A stretch of 64,000 nt of DNA from Polaromonas sp. JS666 (GCF_000013865.1 NC_007948.1:682001-746000), one strand, 5' to 3'. Shown: positions 12,540-22,159, numbered from the stretch's first letter. The notes: generated from the letters alone by a model not told the origin. Translations and numbers: made by a program.

Positions 12540-13244
12540 TCACGCACCGAGCGCAAATTTTTTCAACCCTTCGAGGTCCACTACCTCGATCGATCCGTAT
12601 TGCACCCTTATCAAACCGGCATTTTCAAGTTCGTGCAAAGCACGGTAGGCAGTCTGTCTTACCATCCCGGTAAGTCGACCAATCTCCTCCTGGGAAATGT
12701 CTATGCGGAGTTGCGTGTTCGGATAGAGCTGTGGGTTGAAGAGTTCGGCCAGGCAGTACGCCACCCGGGTATTCACATCCCCCAGGCGCAGGCCTTCGAC
12801 CAGCGCCACGTAGTAGCCTAAACGGGCGTTCAGTTGGTCGATAAGCCAGCGGCTGAACGAATGGCTGTTGTCCAGCAGCCAGAGAAAGGTGGCCCGAGGC
12901 ACGAAAGCGACAGTGCTGTCGCGAATGGCCACGACGGCATACGGGCGTGGTTCGCCTTTCAGTACTGCTCCTTCGCCGAACCAAGCGCCGCCGGGAACGC
13001 CGGCAAACGTCGTCGCCCGGCCATCGGCAGAAACCGTGTCAACCTTGACCAGGCCATCAACGACGGCCAGCCAGTGCTCAGAGGGCGATTCGCGAAGGCA
13101 AATAGTGGCCCCAGCCGTGAAAGTACGCGTCACGGCGTCGCCACAGACACGATCAAACTGATCTTGGGAAAGTCCCTCGCGCCATGGAGAAGAGGCGAGA
13201 AATTTCAGCAATTTGTCGCGTTGGGCTGTCTGGTGAGCATTCAT
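12540..13244 (-). CDS. Crp/Fnr family transcriptional regulator
   Basis: A 234-residue regulator from the ATG at 13244. The N-terminal cyclic-nucleotide-binding-like beta barrel spans about residues 20-130 (VDGLVKVDTVSADGR, GAWFGEGAVLKGEPRPY). A long dimer helix follows, then a C-terminal HTH (ISQEEIGRLTGMVRQTAYRA, about 180-200). The four cysteines of FNR-type oxygen sensors are absent, so a small-molecule ligand is more likely. It is divergent from the nitroreductase/acyl-CoA ligase operon across 282 bases and probably regulates it. That intergenic stretch shows several AT-rich words but no clean TGTGA-N6-TCACA site. Confidence 0.9.
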   Translation of the reverse strand: MNAHQTAQRDKLLKFLASSPWREGLSQDQFDRVCGDAVTRTFTAGATICLRESPSEHWLAVVDGLVKVDTVSADGRATTFAGVPGGAWFGEGAVLKGEPRPYAVVAIRDSTVAFVPRATFLWLLDNSHSFSRWLIDQLNARLGYYVALVEGLRLGDVNTRVAYCLAELFNPQLYPNTQLRIDISQEEIGRLTGMVRQTAYRALHELENAGLIRVQYGSIEVVDLEGLKKFALGA

Positions 13245-13526
13245 TTCGTTACCACCGATCGAAAATTTTACCGATGAATGATCGGCTTCCAAGGTCGTCA
13301 ATCTCCCCGAAGCAGCATCCGATGCCGGGTAGCGGCAGGACGGCTAACGATCGCAATACTAACCAGCTATAGCTGCGTCGCCAAGAATGTTATCCAGAGA
13401 ACATTCATCTCGCTCCACTTCTCCGACAATTTTCAGTCGCTTAACTCAATCCCGGTTTTTAATCACGGTTTTCAATGAGCGACGAACCAGATCGTGTTGA
13501 TGGGATTCTTACCTGGAAGATGAAAT

Positions 13527-14276
13527 ATGAGTATCCGGCTGGCCTCTCCGCCAAGTATCTCAACCGACTCGTTACGAGGCGCTGTCGACTGGGCGCTCGT
13601 TACACGCCGTTCCACGCGCGCCTTCCTTCCTACACCGGTTCCACGCACGGATGTGGAGGCTATCCTGGATGTGGCGCGGTATTGTGCTTCCGGGGTAAAT
13701 ACGCAGCCCTGGCATGTTCACGTCCTCATGGGGGCTGCAAAGCAGCGCTTGAGTGAAGCGATCATGCAAATACATGACGATCCGTCGCTGGCGGCCACGC
13801 TCGACGAGCCCTACGATTACTACCCACAAGAGTGGATATCACCCTACATCGACAGGCGGCGCAAAGTCGGTTGGGACCTGTATGGCTTGCTTGGAATCCA
13901 GAAAAGTGACAAGGAGCGCATGCATGCCCAGCATGGCTGCAACTACAGCTTCTTTGGCGCCCCGGTCGGGCTGATGTTCACCATTGATCGGGGCATGGGG
14001 CGGGGTAGTTTGATCGACTACGGAATGTTCCTGCAAAGCATCATGGTCGCCGCACGGGCGCGCGGCCTTGACACCTGCCCTCAGGCGGCGTTCACCACGT
14101 TTCACCGCGTTATTTCCAGGGAATTGGCTATTCCAGAGCAGCAAATGTTCGTCTGCGGCATGAGCCTGGGTTACGCAGATCCCAGCCGCATTGAGAACTC
14201 ACTCGTTACCGACCGTGAGGTGGTCAGCAGTTTCACCACTTTTCACGAAACCACCTACAAGGAGACAGAGCAATGA
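13527..14276 (+). CDS. Nitroreductase family protein
   Basis: A 249-residue FMN-dependent oxidoreductase. Family motifs are the FMN-phosphate-binding RRSTRAFLPTPVP near residue 28 and ARYCASGVNTQPWHVHVL near 50-67. GMFLQSIMVAARARGLDTCP near 167-186 and the C-terminal FVCGMSLGYAD are also present. The ATG follows GGAAG. The stop overlaps the start of the following acyl-CoA ligase (ATGA), so the two are one operon, divergent from a Crp-type regulator. Members of this subgroup reduce nitroaromatics, quinones or enoyl-type substrates with NAD(P)H. The pairing with a CoA ligase hints at catabolism of an aromatic or unsaturated acid, which is inference. Confidence 0.9.
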   Translation: MSIRLASPPSISTDSLRGAVDWALVTRRSTRAFLPTPVPRTDVEAILDVARYCASGVNTQPWHVHVLMGAAKQRLSEAIMQIHDDPSLAATLDEPYDYYPQEWISPYIDRRRKVGWDLYGLLGIQKSDKERMHAQHGCNYSFFGAPVGLMFTIDRGMGRGSLIDYGMFLQSIMVAARARGLDTCPQAAFTTFHRVISRELAIPEQQMFVCGMSLGYADPSRIENSLVTDREVVSSFTTFHETTYKETEQ

Positions 14277-15925
14277 GTGCAAAAGCCTACGCAGAGGGCC
14301 TTGACAGGAATGCCGCCAACCATGTACCTCTGACGCCACTAAATTTTCTTGATCGTACGGCTGACGTTTTTCCGCATCGAACCGCCATCATCCATGGAAC
14401 CTTCCGCCAAACCTGGGCTGAAACACGCGACCGTTGTTACCGTCTCGCTTCTGCGCTCGTCAAGTTGGGAATACAAGCCGGCGACACAGTGTCGATCATC
14501 GCGCCGAACACGCCCGCCATGCTGGAGGCTCACTTCGGCGTTCCTTTGTCAGGGGCCGTACTCAATGCCATCAACTGTCGCCTTGACGCTGACGGGATTG
14601 CTTTCATCTTGCGGCACGGTGAGTGCAAACTGTTGTTGGTGGATCGTGAATTTTCGCCGCTGGTAGTTAAAGCCCTTCAAGGCGTGTCCAACCCACCCCG
14701 TGTGATCGATATCAACGATCTCGAGGCGCCTGCCGGCGCCGCCATCGGCGAGACGGATTACGAGTCATTTTTGGCCGGCGGAGACCCGGCATTCCCCGGC
14801 CGTTGGCCAACTGATGAGTGGACACCGATCGCGCTCAACTACACGTCAGGCACGACGGGTGACCCCAAAGGCGTGGTGCCAAGCCACCGGGGTACCTACC
14901 TCATGAGTCTCCTGCAGATGACCGACTGGGCACTGCCGCGCGCGCCGGTCTATTTGTGGACGCTGCCGATGTTCCATGCCAATGGCTGGTGTTTTACCTG
15001 GGCGATCACCGCAGCGGCAGGCACGCATGTGTGCCTCCGCAAGGTGACGGCGGCTAATGTGTTCACTGCCATTTCGGATCACGGTGTTGATCACTTCTGC
15101 GCAGCACCGATAGTGATGGCTGGCATTGCCAGTACACCTGAGGCGGAGCGCCGGCCGCTGCCGCGCCGCGTGCGTGTATTGACAGCCGGGTCTCCTCCGC
15201 CGGCTGCTGTTCTTGAAGCTGTCAGGGCCATGGGCTTTGATGTGGACCACGTCTTCGGCATTACCGAGATCTCCGGCACTCCGGTTAGTTGTGCTTGGCA
15301 GACCGAATGGGACGAGCTACCCGCTGACCAGCAAGGTCGCCTCCAGGCACGTCAAGGCGTGCGTGCAGCAGCCCTGGAGAATCTCCGGGTTGCTGACCCT
15401 GATACGCTCGAACCCGTACCAAGAGATGGCGTCGCCACGGGCGAAATTCTGATACGTGGCAACACCGTGATGATGGGCTATCTGAAAAACCCTGGCGCTA
15501 CCGCCAAGGCTTTTGCGGGTGGCTGGTTCCACACGGGCGACGTGGCCGTTGTGCATCCGGACGGCTATATGCAGATCACGGACCGTTCGAAGGACATCAT
15601 TATTTCTGGCGGAGAAAACATATCGTCGGTAGAAGTGGAGGAGGTTCTGTACCGGCTCGCCGGTGTGCTGAATGCCGCGGTAGTCGCGCAGCCTGACGAC
15701 AAATGGGGCGAAGTGCCCTGTGCCTTCGTTGAACTCAAACCGGATGCGCCGCTCCTCACTGAGGTCGATGTGATCTCATTCTGCCGTGACCGCCTGGCCC
15801 ATTTCAAGTGCCCCCGTCGCGTGGTATTTGCAGAGTTGCCGAAGACTGCCACGGGCAAGATTCAGAAGTTCCGCTTGCGCGAGCTGGCTGGCAGCCGCAA
15901 TGCGATTACACAGTTGGCTGCATGA
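14273..15925 (+). CDS. Acyl-CoA synthetase (AMP-dependent synthetase/ligase)
   Basis: A 550-residue ANL-superfamily ligase that activates a carboxylic acid via acyl-AMP to acyl-CoA. The P-loop-like A3 motif YTSGTTGDPKGVV is near residue 190. TLPMFHANGWCF near 230 and the hinge TGDVAVVHPDGYMQITDRSK near 425 are typical of the medium-chain or methylmercaptopropionate type subgroup. The A10 lysine lies in LPKTATGKIQKF near 522. The four-base overlap with the nitroreductase gene implies coupled translation. The substrate is not predictable beyond a fatty, short branched or aromatic acid. Confidence 0.92.
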   Translation: MSAKAYAEGLDRNAANHVPLTPLNFLDRTADVFPHRTAIIHGTFRQTWAETRDRCYRLASALVKLGIQAGDTVSIIAPNTPAMLEAHFGVPLSGAVLNAINCRLDADGIAFILRHGECKLLLVDREFSPLVVKALQGVSNPPRVIDINDLEAPAGAAIGETDYESFLAGGDPAFPGRWPTDEWTPIALNYTSGTTGDPKGVVPSHRGTYLMSLLQMTDWALPRAPVYLWTLPMFHANGWCFTWAITAAAGTHVCLRKVTAANVFTAISDHGVDHFCAAPIVMAGIASTPEAERRPLPRRVRVLTAGSPPPAAVLEAVRAMGFDVDHVFGITEISGTPVSCAWQTEWDELPADQQGRLQARQGVRAAALENLRVADPDTLEPVPRDGVATGEILIRGNTVMMGYLKNPGATAKAFAGGWFHTGDVAVVHPDGYMQITDRSKDIIISGGENISSVEVEEVLYRLAGVLNAAVVAQPDDKWGEVPCAFVELKPDAPLLTEVDVISFCRDRLAHFKCPRRVVFAELPKTATGKIQKFRLRELAGSRNAITQLAA

Positions 15926-16295
15926 GTGTAGGGCTGCGAAGGGGTACCCGCTGCGGGGAGGTCGGGTCCGCCCTGGGCGGCGGATTCAGCGGCCGCTGAA
16001 TGCGATCTGGTAGCCAATCCCTGCCTAAAGGTCTCCGCAGGCGGTCTGCCTTGTTTGCACTTGGCACGCGCCCGGCTTGATTGCTCAGACCTGCTGCCAG
16101 CCCTTAAAAGCGTTGTCGTTCAAACGACAGATGTGCGACTACGCTGGGCTTTAGTAGGAATCGAACGAACGTTGAGGCAAGTGATCTCATGGTCTGTCGC
16201 TCGTGAACGCATCCACTGATACCGGTTTTAATTAAATCAGCATTGAACTTTTTCATCTCACCCCTGTCAGATTTCCTTTTTAACGGAGGGAATCC
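15926..16295. other. Intergenic region with palindromes
   Basis: The 370 bases between the ligase and doxX genes hold no credible gene. A stem-loop (TCCGCC/GGCGGA, 15967-15984) runs into a perfect 18-base palindrome at 15984-16001 that includes a GCGGCCGC core. Together they may end ligase transcription, although no T-run follows. The final 60 bases are AT-rich and probably carry the doxX promoter. Confidence 0.4.
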
Positions 16296-16709
16296 ATGAC
16301 TTTTTCCAGCAACAACGAATTCACTTCACGCGCACTCTCAGTCCTGCGCATTGTTTCGGCTTATTTGCTTATTCAGCATGGCGCGGCCAAGCTGCTGGGC
16401 TTTCCTCATGTAGCTTTTTTTGACGGGCTGCAGATCTTTTCCATGCTCGGTGCCGCAGGCATCCTTGAACTCGTTGGCGGGGCGCTGCTGTTGATAGGCT
16501 TGTTCACGCGTCCCGTGGCTTTTGTATTGTCTGGCTTGCTGGCGTTTGCCTACTTCATTGGCCATGCGTCCAAGGGCTTTGTGTTGTCGCCCATGCTCAA
16601 CCAGGGTGAGGCTGCCGTGCTGTTCTGCTTTGTCTTTTTGTTCATTGCGGTGGCAGGTGCCGGCGTCTGGAGCGTGGATGCCATGCGCCTGGCGAAGAAG
16701 GGTGCCTAA
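16296..16709 (+). CDS. DoxX family membrane protein
   Basis: A 137-residue inner-membrane protein with four hydrophobic helices (about residues 15-35, 50-72, 77-95 and 107-128). Family features are LRIVSAYLLIQHGAAKLLGF in helix 1 and ILELVGGALLLIGLFTRPVA spanning helix 2 and the following turn. A strong ribosome site (ACGGAGG) precedes the ATG. DoxX proteins often associate with redox or thiol stress enzymes, but the role is not established for this type. It is transcribed alone. A short tandem repeat follows the stop codon. Confidence 0.9.
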   Translation: MTFSSNNEFTSRALSVLRIVSAYLLIQHGAAKLLGFPHVAFFDGLQIFSMLGAAGILELVGGALLLIGLFTRPVAFVLSGLLAFAYFIGHASKGFVLSPMLNQGEAAVLFCFVFLFIAVAGAGVWSVDAMRLAKKGA

Positions 16710-16712
16710 AGT

Positions 16713-16748
16713 AGGACCGTGCGCAGGACCGTGCGCAGGACCGTGCAA
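16713..16748 (+). repeat. Three tandem copies of a 12-bp unit after doxX
   Basis: AGGACCGTGCGC occurs at 16713, 16725 and (last two bases different) 16737. The following 170 bases up to 16917 show no gene that I can support. Confidence 0.7.
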
Positions 16749-16917
16749 GGGTCCGCCAGAAAGTCTTGAATTCGACCTCGAATCGGACGAGGCCTGCATA
16801 GCCCATCAACGATATGCACGCTTCGGGGTCAACAAGAATTTGCGGCTCGATCCGCGGTTGACGGTCGAGGTCGGCGTGCGAACACTGCGTGGTGATGCCG
16901 TTTCAGGCGCGAACCAG

Positions 16918-17163
16918 TCACGCCCGCGGACAGCAAGCGCAAGCGCCGCCATGCCGCAGGCGCTGATAGCCCGCGCCGTCCCGCTCCGCCGCCTGACCGA
17001 GCTCGGTCTGGGGACGTCGCGCGCCCAGCGAGGCCGGCACGCTTAGCGCGCGAGCAGCATCAGCGCCGCATGCGGGGCAAGGCACCGGTTGGTCGAATAC
17101 GGCCAGCGGCCGCCGCGCGGTGAAAGGGCCGCAGCGCGTACAAGCGTAGTCGTAGGTTGGCAC
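16918..17163 (-). CDS. FmdB-like zinc ribbon protein
   Basis: An 81-residue protein beginning MPTYDYACTRCG with a second PCPACGA about 20 residues on, the CxxC...CxxC zinc ribbon of the FmdB/CxxC-CxxC-SSSS family. The remaining 45 residues are Arg/Ala rich and low in complexity. Such proteins sit beside amidases and hydantoinases and are thought to regulate or assist them. The role is not firmly known. It starts six bases after the stop of the hydantoinase gene and is the last gene of a six-gene leftward operon. Confidence 0.82.
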   Translation of the reverse strand: MPTYDYACTRCGPFTARRPLAVFDQPVPCPACGADAARALSVPASLGARRPQTELGQAAERDGAGYQRLRHGGACACCPRA

Positions 17164-17169
17164 GGACGC

Positions 17170-18579
17170 TCACCAGCCGCCCGATTCGCCGCGCGGCACG
17201 AAGCGCCCGCTGCCGGCCCTGCCCAGCCACCGGTCGCCGTCGACGATGAGTTCGCCGCGCAGCAGCACCTTGCTCACCTGGCCGGTGATGCCCTTGCCTT
17301 CGAAGAGTGTGAAATCGCAGTTGCCGTGCTGGGTGCTCGCCGAAAGGACGTGCTGGGCGCCGGGATCGAACAGCACGAGGTCGGCGTCGCTGCCGACCGC
17401 GACGGTGCCTTTGCGCGGAAACAGGCCGAAGAGCTTCGACGGCGCCGTCGAGGTCAACTCGACGAAGCGGTTGAGCGAGATGCGACCGGACCGCACGCCG
17501 CCGTCGTGGAGGGTCGCCATGCGTGTTTCGACGCCCGGCACGCCATTCGGGATCTTCGAGAAATCGTCGCGCCCGTACGGCTTCTGGTTGACGCGGCCAA
17601 GATGGCCTTCCTTCATGCAGAACGGGCAATGGTCGGTCGACACGAGCTGCAGGTCGTCGGTGCGCAGTGCGGTCCAGAGCGCCTGCTGCGATTCCTTGGA
17701 GCGCAACGGTGGGCTCATCACGTAGCGCGCCAGATCGAAGTCTTCGTTGTCGTAGGCACTGTCGTCAAAGAAGAGGTAATGCGGGCAGGTTTCGGCGAAC
17801 ACCGGCACGCCCATGTCGCGCGCTTCGATCACGTGCTTGAGCGCTTCCCTGGCCGAAAGATGCACGAAGTACACCGGCGCGCCGGCGAGTTCGGCGAGCT
17901 TGATGCCGCGGTGCGTGGCCTCGCCCTCCATGATGGCGGGCCGCGTGAGCGCATGGTACTTTGGCGCCGTGTGGCCCTGCGCCAGCGCTTCCTTGATGAG
18001 AAGCTCGATGATGGTGCCGTTCTCGGCATGCAGAGCGATCATCCCGCCGTGCTGGCCCACCATGCGCATGGCCTGGAAGATGGCCGCGTCGTCGACCATC
18101 ACCGAGCCCGGATACGCCATGAACATCTTGAAGCTCGACACGCCTTCATGCCGGATCGCGTGCTGCATGTCGGCCAGGGTCTGGTCGTTGACGCCGGTCA
18201 CGATGACGTGAAAGCCATAGTCGATGCAGGCTTCCACGCCCTTGGCCTGGGCGCGCTCGATCGCTTCGAGCACGCTCACGTCTTTGCGCTGGAACGCGAA
18301 GTCCACGATCGTCGTTGTGCCGCCGAAGGCCGCCGAACGCGTGCCGGACTCGAAACTGTCGCAGGTGGTGGAGTCGCCGAAAGTGTTGTCCATGTGCGTG
18401 TGGCAGTCCACGCCGCCAGGCAGCACGAGCAGACCGGTGGCGTCGATGACTTCCACCCCGGGGTCCGCATTGAGGGAGCGGCCGATAGCGACGATCCGGC
18501 CGTCGTCGATCAGCAGATCGGCGATGTAGTCGTCCACGGCCGTGACGATGCGGCCGTTGCGTATGATCTTGCGGGACAT
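17170..18579 (-). CDS. Dihydropyrimidinase/hydantoinase
   Basis: A 469-residue cyclic amidohydrolase that opens dihydropyrimidine or 5-substituted hydantoin rings to N-carbamoyl amino acids. Metal ligands of the TIM barrel are visible as DCHTHMD near residue 58, the carbamylated lysine in SSFKMFMAY near 148, ALHAENG near 184 and VHLS near 240. STDHCPF near 315 carries the catalytic Asp. The length and N-terminal beta-sandwich (IIRNGRIVTA) match the D-hydantoinase group. It lies between an FmdB gene and a DapA-family gene. No carbamoylase is present in the window, so the next step is encoded elsewhere or the true substrate differs. Confidence 0.93.
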   Translation of the reverse strand: MSRKIIRNGRIVTAVDDYIADLLIDDGRIVAIGRSLNADPGVEVIDATGLLVLPGGVDCHTHMDNTFGDSTTCDSFESGTRSAAFGGTTTIVDFAFQRKDVSVLEAIERAQAKGVEACIDYGFHVIVTGVNDQTLADMQHAIRHEGVSSFKMFMAYPGSVMVDDAAIFQAMRMVGQHGGMIALHAENGTIIELLIKEALAQGHTAPKYHALTRPAIMEGEATHRGIKLAELAGAPVYFVHLSAREALKHVIEARDMGVPVFAETCPHYLFFDDSAYDNEDFDLARYVMSPPLRSKESQQALWTALRTDDLQLVSTDHCPFCMKEGHLGRVNQKPYGRDDFSKIPNGVPGVETRMATLHDGGVRSGRISLNRFVELTSTAPSKLFGLFPRKGTVAVGSDADLVLFDPGAQHVLSASTQHGNCDFTLFEGKGITGQVSKVLLRGELIVDGDRWLGRAGSGRFVPRGESGGW

Positions 18580-18603
18580 GGCAGTAGCTCCTAAAGATTC
18601 GAA

Positions 18604-19539
18604 TTACGCGCCGACGCCGGCTTCGGCCAGCGCACGCTCCAGTGCGGCGACCTCTTCGGCCGGAAGCAGCCCGATCGGCGGCCGCATGGCGTCGCTCGGA
18701 AAGCGGCCGAGCAACCTCAGGCAGGTCTTGAGCCGCGCCGTCGCATAGCCGCCGGGCGGGGTGCCGTAGATCGCCTTGGCAAGCGGATAGATGCGCTCGT
18801 TCAGGCGGCGCGCCTCGTCGAGGTCCTTGCGCTGGATCGCCTGGTCGAGCGCGATCACGAGCTCGGGCACTACGGCGGCCAGGCTCACGAGGCTGCCGTC
18901 GCTGCCGATGGCGAAGCAGGTGAACAGATGCTCGTCACCCGAGGCCATCATGGCCACGTGCGGCGCCACGCGCTTCACGAGGCGGCGGTTGGCCTCGTAG
19001 GCCGCGGTCTCCCAGCTGCCCTCCTTGACGCCGACCACGTGGGGCAATTGCGCGAGCTCGGCCAGCACCTCGGGGCGATAGGCCATCGCGCCTGCATTGA
19101 TGCCGGCCTGGTAGAGCATCAAGGGCATCTGTGCGTTGGCATTGGCCGTCCGGTGATGCGTCACGGCCATGCGCGAATCCTGCGAGAGCGCCCAGGAGAA
19201 CGGCGGGAAGACCAGCACCGCGTCGGCGCCGGCGGCCTTGGCGTCGTCGACGTGGCGCTGAGCCTCGAGGCTGTCTTCGGCGTTGATGCCGCAGACGAGA
19301 ATGGCGTGGTGGCCACAGACCTCGAAGGCGATCTCGGTCACGCGGCGCTTCTCTTCGCGAGAGAGCGAGAAATTCTCGCCGGCATGGCCGTTGATGAGCA
19401 GGCCCGTCATGCCTGGAACGAAGGCGTTGGCCTCCAGGTGGCGCGCCAGCGTGGTCTCATCGATGCGGCCATCGCCATGCAGCGGGCACAGGGTGGCGGC
19501 ATAGATGCCTTGAAAAGCGTCAGGTCGTTTGGGAATCAT
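18604..19539 (-). CDS. Dihydrodipicolinate synthase (DapA) family protein
   Basis: A 311-residue class I aldolase-fold protein from ATG 19539; an alternative TTG at 19566 overlaps the preceding stop. The Schiff-base lysine is in VVGVKEGSW (near residue 165) and the conserved Tyr in MLYQAGINAG (near 139). The N-terminal GIYAATLCPL and LLINGHAGE replace the TTPF/GTTGE motifs of true DapA, so this is a catabolic lyase or deaminase paralogue. Next to a three-component D-hydroxyproline-type dehydrogenase the best guess is a pyrroline-4-hydroxy-2-carboxylate deaminase (LhpC-like). This is context-based and unproven. Confidence 0.85.
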   Translation of the reverse strand: MIPKRPDAFQGIYAATLCPLHGDGRIDETTLARHLEANAFVPGMTGLLINGHAGENFSLSREEKRRVTEIAFEVCGHHAILVCGINAEDSLEAQRHVDDAKAAGADAVLVFPPFSWALSQDSRMAVTHHRTANANAQMPLMLYQAGINAGAMAYRPEVLAELAQLPHVVGVKEGSWETAAYEANRRLVKRVAPHVAMMASGDEHLFTCFAIGSDGSLVSLAAVVPELVIALDQAIQRKDLDEARRLNERIYPLAKAIYGTPPGGYATARLKTCLRLLGRFPSDAMRPPIGLLPAEEVAALERALAEAGVGA

Positions 19540-19562
19540 GGAATGGAATGGAATGGGAGATT

Positions 19563-20711
19563 TCAAGCGCCGGGCATCGGCATGCCCACCAGGCGGGCGG
19601 GATCGAAAAGAGGCAGGTCGGGCTGCTGGCCGAGGATGTGCTGGGCCATGATCCGGCCCATGAACGGGCCGCTGGTGTAGCCCGAGTGCGCGCTGCCCAC
19701 CACATAGGCCTGTGGCACACCGGGCACGTCGCCGATGATCGGCATCGCATCGGCGGTCTCGGCCTCAAGGCCCAGCCAGATGCGCGCAATGCGGGCCTCG
19801 GCCAGCGCCGGCACCGCGTATGCGGCCAGGCGCATGTTGCCCACGAGGTTCTGCGGTCGGACCTCGACACCGCCGCGCTCGCGGTCGCCCTCGCCCTGCC
19901 AGCCGCCACCGATCAGTACGGTGCCATTGGCAAATTGCTTGAGTGACAGCAGGCCGTTGGCGACGCTGAGCACGGTCCGCATCACGGGACGGATGCGCTC
20001 GGTGATGATGAGCTGGTTGATCAGCACCTTGATCGGCATCTGCACGCCGAGCCAGGCCAGCATGTTCTCGAGCCACACGCCGCCGGCCAGCACCACCCGC
20101 CTGGCGTGCAACGGCGCGCGGCCGGTGGCGGCGGCAAGACGGATGACGTGGCCCGCGTCGCCTGAAGCTATGCCTTCGACGGGCGCGTTCTCCAGCACCT
20201 CGACGCCGGCAAGCTTGAGCGCATGCCCGAACGCCCGGCCCGTGAGGTAGGCGCTCGCGAAACCGTCCATCCCGCAGTAACCCGCCTTCAGCAGGCCAGG
20301 ATGCAGGCCGGGCTCGATCACGCGCGCCCGCTCGGGCGTGATGACCTCGATCGGCGCGCCTTGTTCGCGGCGGGCTTTGGCGCGCAGCTCGACGAGTTCG
20401 CACTCGGCCTCGGTGAAGGCCAGCGTGAGCCCCGGCACATGGGTCGCGAGCACGCCCATGCCGAGCCACTTTTCGGCGTTCATCCACATCTGCCAGGCGC
20501 GCATCGCGTAGGGCACGAGCGCGGCGCGCGTCATGTGCAGTGTCAACGTGCCGGCGTTGACGCCCGAGGCTTCGCGACACAGCGGCCCGCGATCGACCAG
20601 GGCCACCCGCATGCCGCCCTGCGCCAGATGCAACGCGGTCGAGCAACCCATGACGCCGCCGCCGATGACGATCGCGTCGTAGGCGGTTGCGTTGTGCGTG
20701 GCGTTGCTCAT
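19563..20711 (-). CDS. FAD-dependent oxidoreductase (DAO family), dehydrogenase beta-type subunit
   Basis: A 382-residue flavoprotein from ATG 20711, whose start overlaps the previous stop as ATGA. The dinucleotide-binding motif DAIVIGGGVMGCSTALHLAQ is at residues 12-31 and the FAD-phosphate region CREASGVNAG near 45. A C-terminal GYTSGPFMGRIMA contacts the flavin. The fold is that of sarcosine oxidase/D-amino acid dehydrogenase beta subunits, here found with an HcnB-like and an HcnA-like subunit as in D-hydroxyproline dehydrogenase (LhpB-like), octopine or nopaline oxidase. It probably oxidises an amino acid or opine imported by the divergent ABC transporter. Confidence 0.88.
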   Translation of the reverse strand: MSNATHNATAYDAIVIGGGVMGCSTALHLAQGGMRVALVDRGPLCREASGVNAGTLTLHMTRAALVPYAMRAWQMWMNAEKWLGMGVLATHVPGLTLAFTEAECELVELRAKARREQGAPIEVITPERARVIEPGLHPGLLKAGYCGMDGFASAYLTGRAFGHALKLAGVEVLENAPVEGIASGDAGHVIRLAAATGRAPLHARRVVLAGGVWLENMLAWLGVQMPIKVLINQLIITERIRPVMRTVLSVANGLLSLKQFANGTVLIGGGWQGEGDRERGGVEVRPQNLVGNMRLAAYAVPALAEARIARIWLGLEAETADAMPIIGDVPGVPQAYVVGSAHSGYTSGPFMGRIMAQHILGQQPDLPLFDPARLVGMPMPGA

Positions 20712-22159
20712 AGCGGAGCCGCCTTCGGAATCGGGATGTCGGCGTAGGTGTAGTCGCCCGCCACCTCGGCGAGCGAAATGGGGCGCAGCGGCGCGCGGCC
20801 CGTGAAGCGACCGACCGCCTCGCGGCTGCCGCCGACCTGCGCCGCGAGCAATGCCCCGGCCACGTCGCCGCAGGTGCGGCCCTGGCACGGCCCCATGCCG
20901 CAGCGGGTCCAGGCCTTGAGCTGGTTCATGTCACGTGCGCCGTCGCGCGCCGCCGCGTCGATCTCGGCGCGCGTCACGTCTTCGCAGCGGCACACGATGG
21001 TGTCGGCCGCGATGCCCGCGACGGCGCCGTCGCGCAAGGCCATCAGGCCGGCCATGGCGCGCCCGAAACGGGCAGACTTGCGCCATTGCGCTTGCAGGCG
21101 ATCGCGCTCGCGGACATAGGCCTCTGTCGTCACCCGGCCGAGGTCGTGCGCGCAGGCCAGGGCGGCCAGTTCGCCATGGGCACCGGCCGCGGCTGCGCCG
21201 GCGATGCCGGCACCGTCGCCCGCGACATAAAGGCCTGCCACCGAAGTGCGGCCATCGGTGTCGGCGTCGGCGATCCAGCCGCCGCGCTCGGCGGCGTAGC
21301 GATGGCGGGCGCGCAGCAGACGGGTCACGTCGGTGCCCGGCACCAGGCCGTGCCCGACCGTCACGCCGTCGGCCATGAAGACAGTGGCCGCATCGCCGGC
21401 GAGTGGTTTGCCGGTCGCATCGACACGCTGCGAACGAACCTCGAACCCATCGCCCACCGCTTCGACCGACTGGATGCCGTGCCGGTACAGCACAGGCACG
21501 CCAGCCATGCGCAGCCCGGCTTGCCATCGCACGCCTTGCCACAACAGATCGGGCCGACCCGCGAGCGAAGGGAGCGTGCGCAGCCAATCGCCCTTGCTGG
21601 CGAGGTCGAGCACCGCAGCCACCTCGCCGCCCGCCTTGAGGATGCCGTTGGCGACCGCCAGTAGCAGCGGCCCGCTGCCGGCTACCATGGTGCGGCGGCC
21701 GGGCAGCATGTTTTGGGACTTGAGCAGGATCGTCGCCGCGGCCAGGCCCATCACGCCAGGCAAGGTCCAGCCGGGGAAGGGCACGACACGCTCGGTCGTT
21801 CCTGTCGCCACGAGCAGCGCGCGCGGTTGCCAGCTTGCGGATCCATCCGGGCCGATCAGGTCTGTGCGAAGGTTCGTGCCAACGTTCCACACCTTGTGGC
21901 CGAAGAGGCAGCGCACGCCGGCGCGGCGCAGATCCGCGCGCAAGGCATCCCCCTGGCGCGCGTCTGCGGACAGCGCGGTGCCGGTCGCACGTGTGAATCC
22001 CGCGGGAATCGGCCGCCACACCTGTCCGCCCGCGTCATGGTTCTCATCAACCAGCAGCACGGCAAGACCGCAGGCCTGCGCACGTAGCGCCGCCCGCGCG
22101 CCGGCGGGGCCGGCACCGATCACAAGCAGATCGATCGACTCGGGCGCGGCCTCAACCAT
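20708..22159 (-). CDS. NAD(P)/FAD-dependent oxidoreductase with BFD-like [2Fe-2S] domain, dehydrogenase alpha-type subunit
   Basis: A 483-residue protein. The FAD motif DLLVIGAGPAGARAALRAQA starts at residue 10, an NAD-type second Rossmann motif VAGSGPLLLAVANG is near 160, and GLYVAGDGAGIAGA is near 310. The C-terminal third has CRCEDVT and CGMGPCQGRTCG, the four-cysteine bacterioferritin-ferredoxin-like cluster site. This architecture matches HcnB, OoxA and LhpE alpha subunits, which pass electrons from the beta-subunit flavin. It overlaps the 2Fe-2S subunit gene by eight bases and the beta gene by four, so a stoichiometric complex is likely. Confidence 0.88.
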   Translation of the reverse strand: MVEAAPESIDLLVIGAGPAGARAALRAQACGLAVLLVDENHDAGGQVWRPIPAGFTRATGTALSADARQGDALRADLRRAGVRCLFGHKVWNVGTNLRTDLIGPDGSASWQPRALLVATGTTERVVPFPGWTLPGVMGLAAATILLKSQNMLPGRRTMVAGSGPLLLAVANGILKAGGEVAAVLDLASKGDWLRTLPSLAGRPDLLWQGVRWQAGLRMAGVPVLYRHGIQSVEAVGDGFEVRSQRVDATGKPLAGDAATVFMADGVTVGHGLVPGTDVTRLLRARHRYAAERGGWIADADTDGRTSVAGLYVAGDGAGIAGAAAAGAHGELAALACAHDLGRVTTEAYVRERDRLQAQWRKSARFGRAMAGLMALRDGAVAGIAADTIVCRCEDVTRAEIDAAARDGARDMNQLKAWTRCGMGPCQGRTCGDVAGALLAAQVGGSREAVGRFTGRAPLRPISLAEVAGDYTYADIPIPKAAPL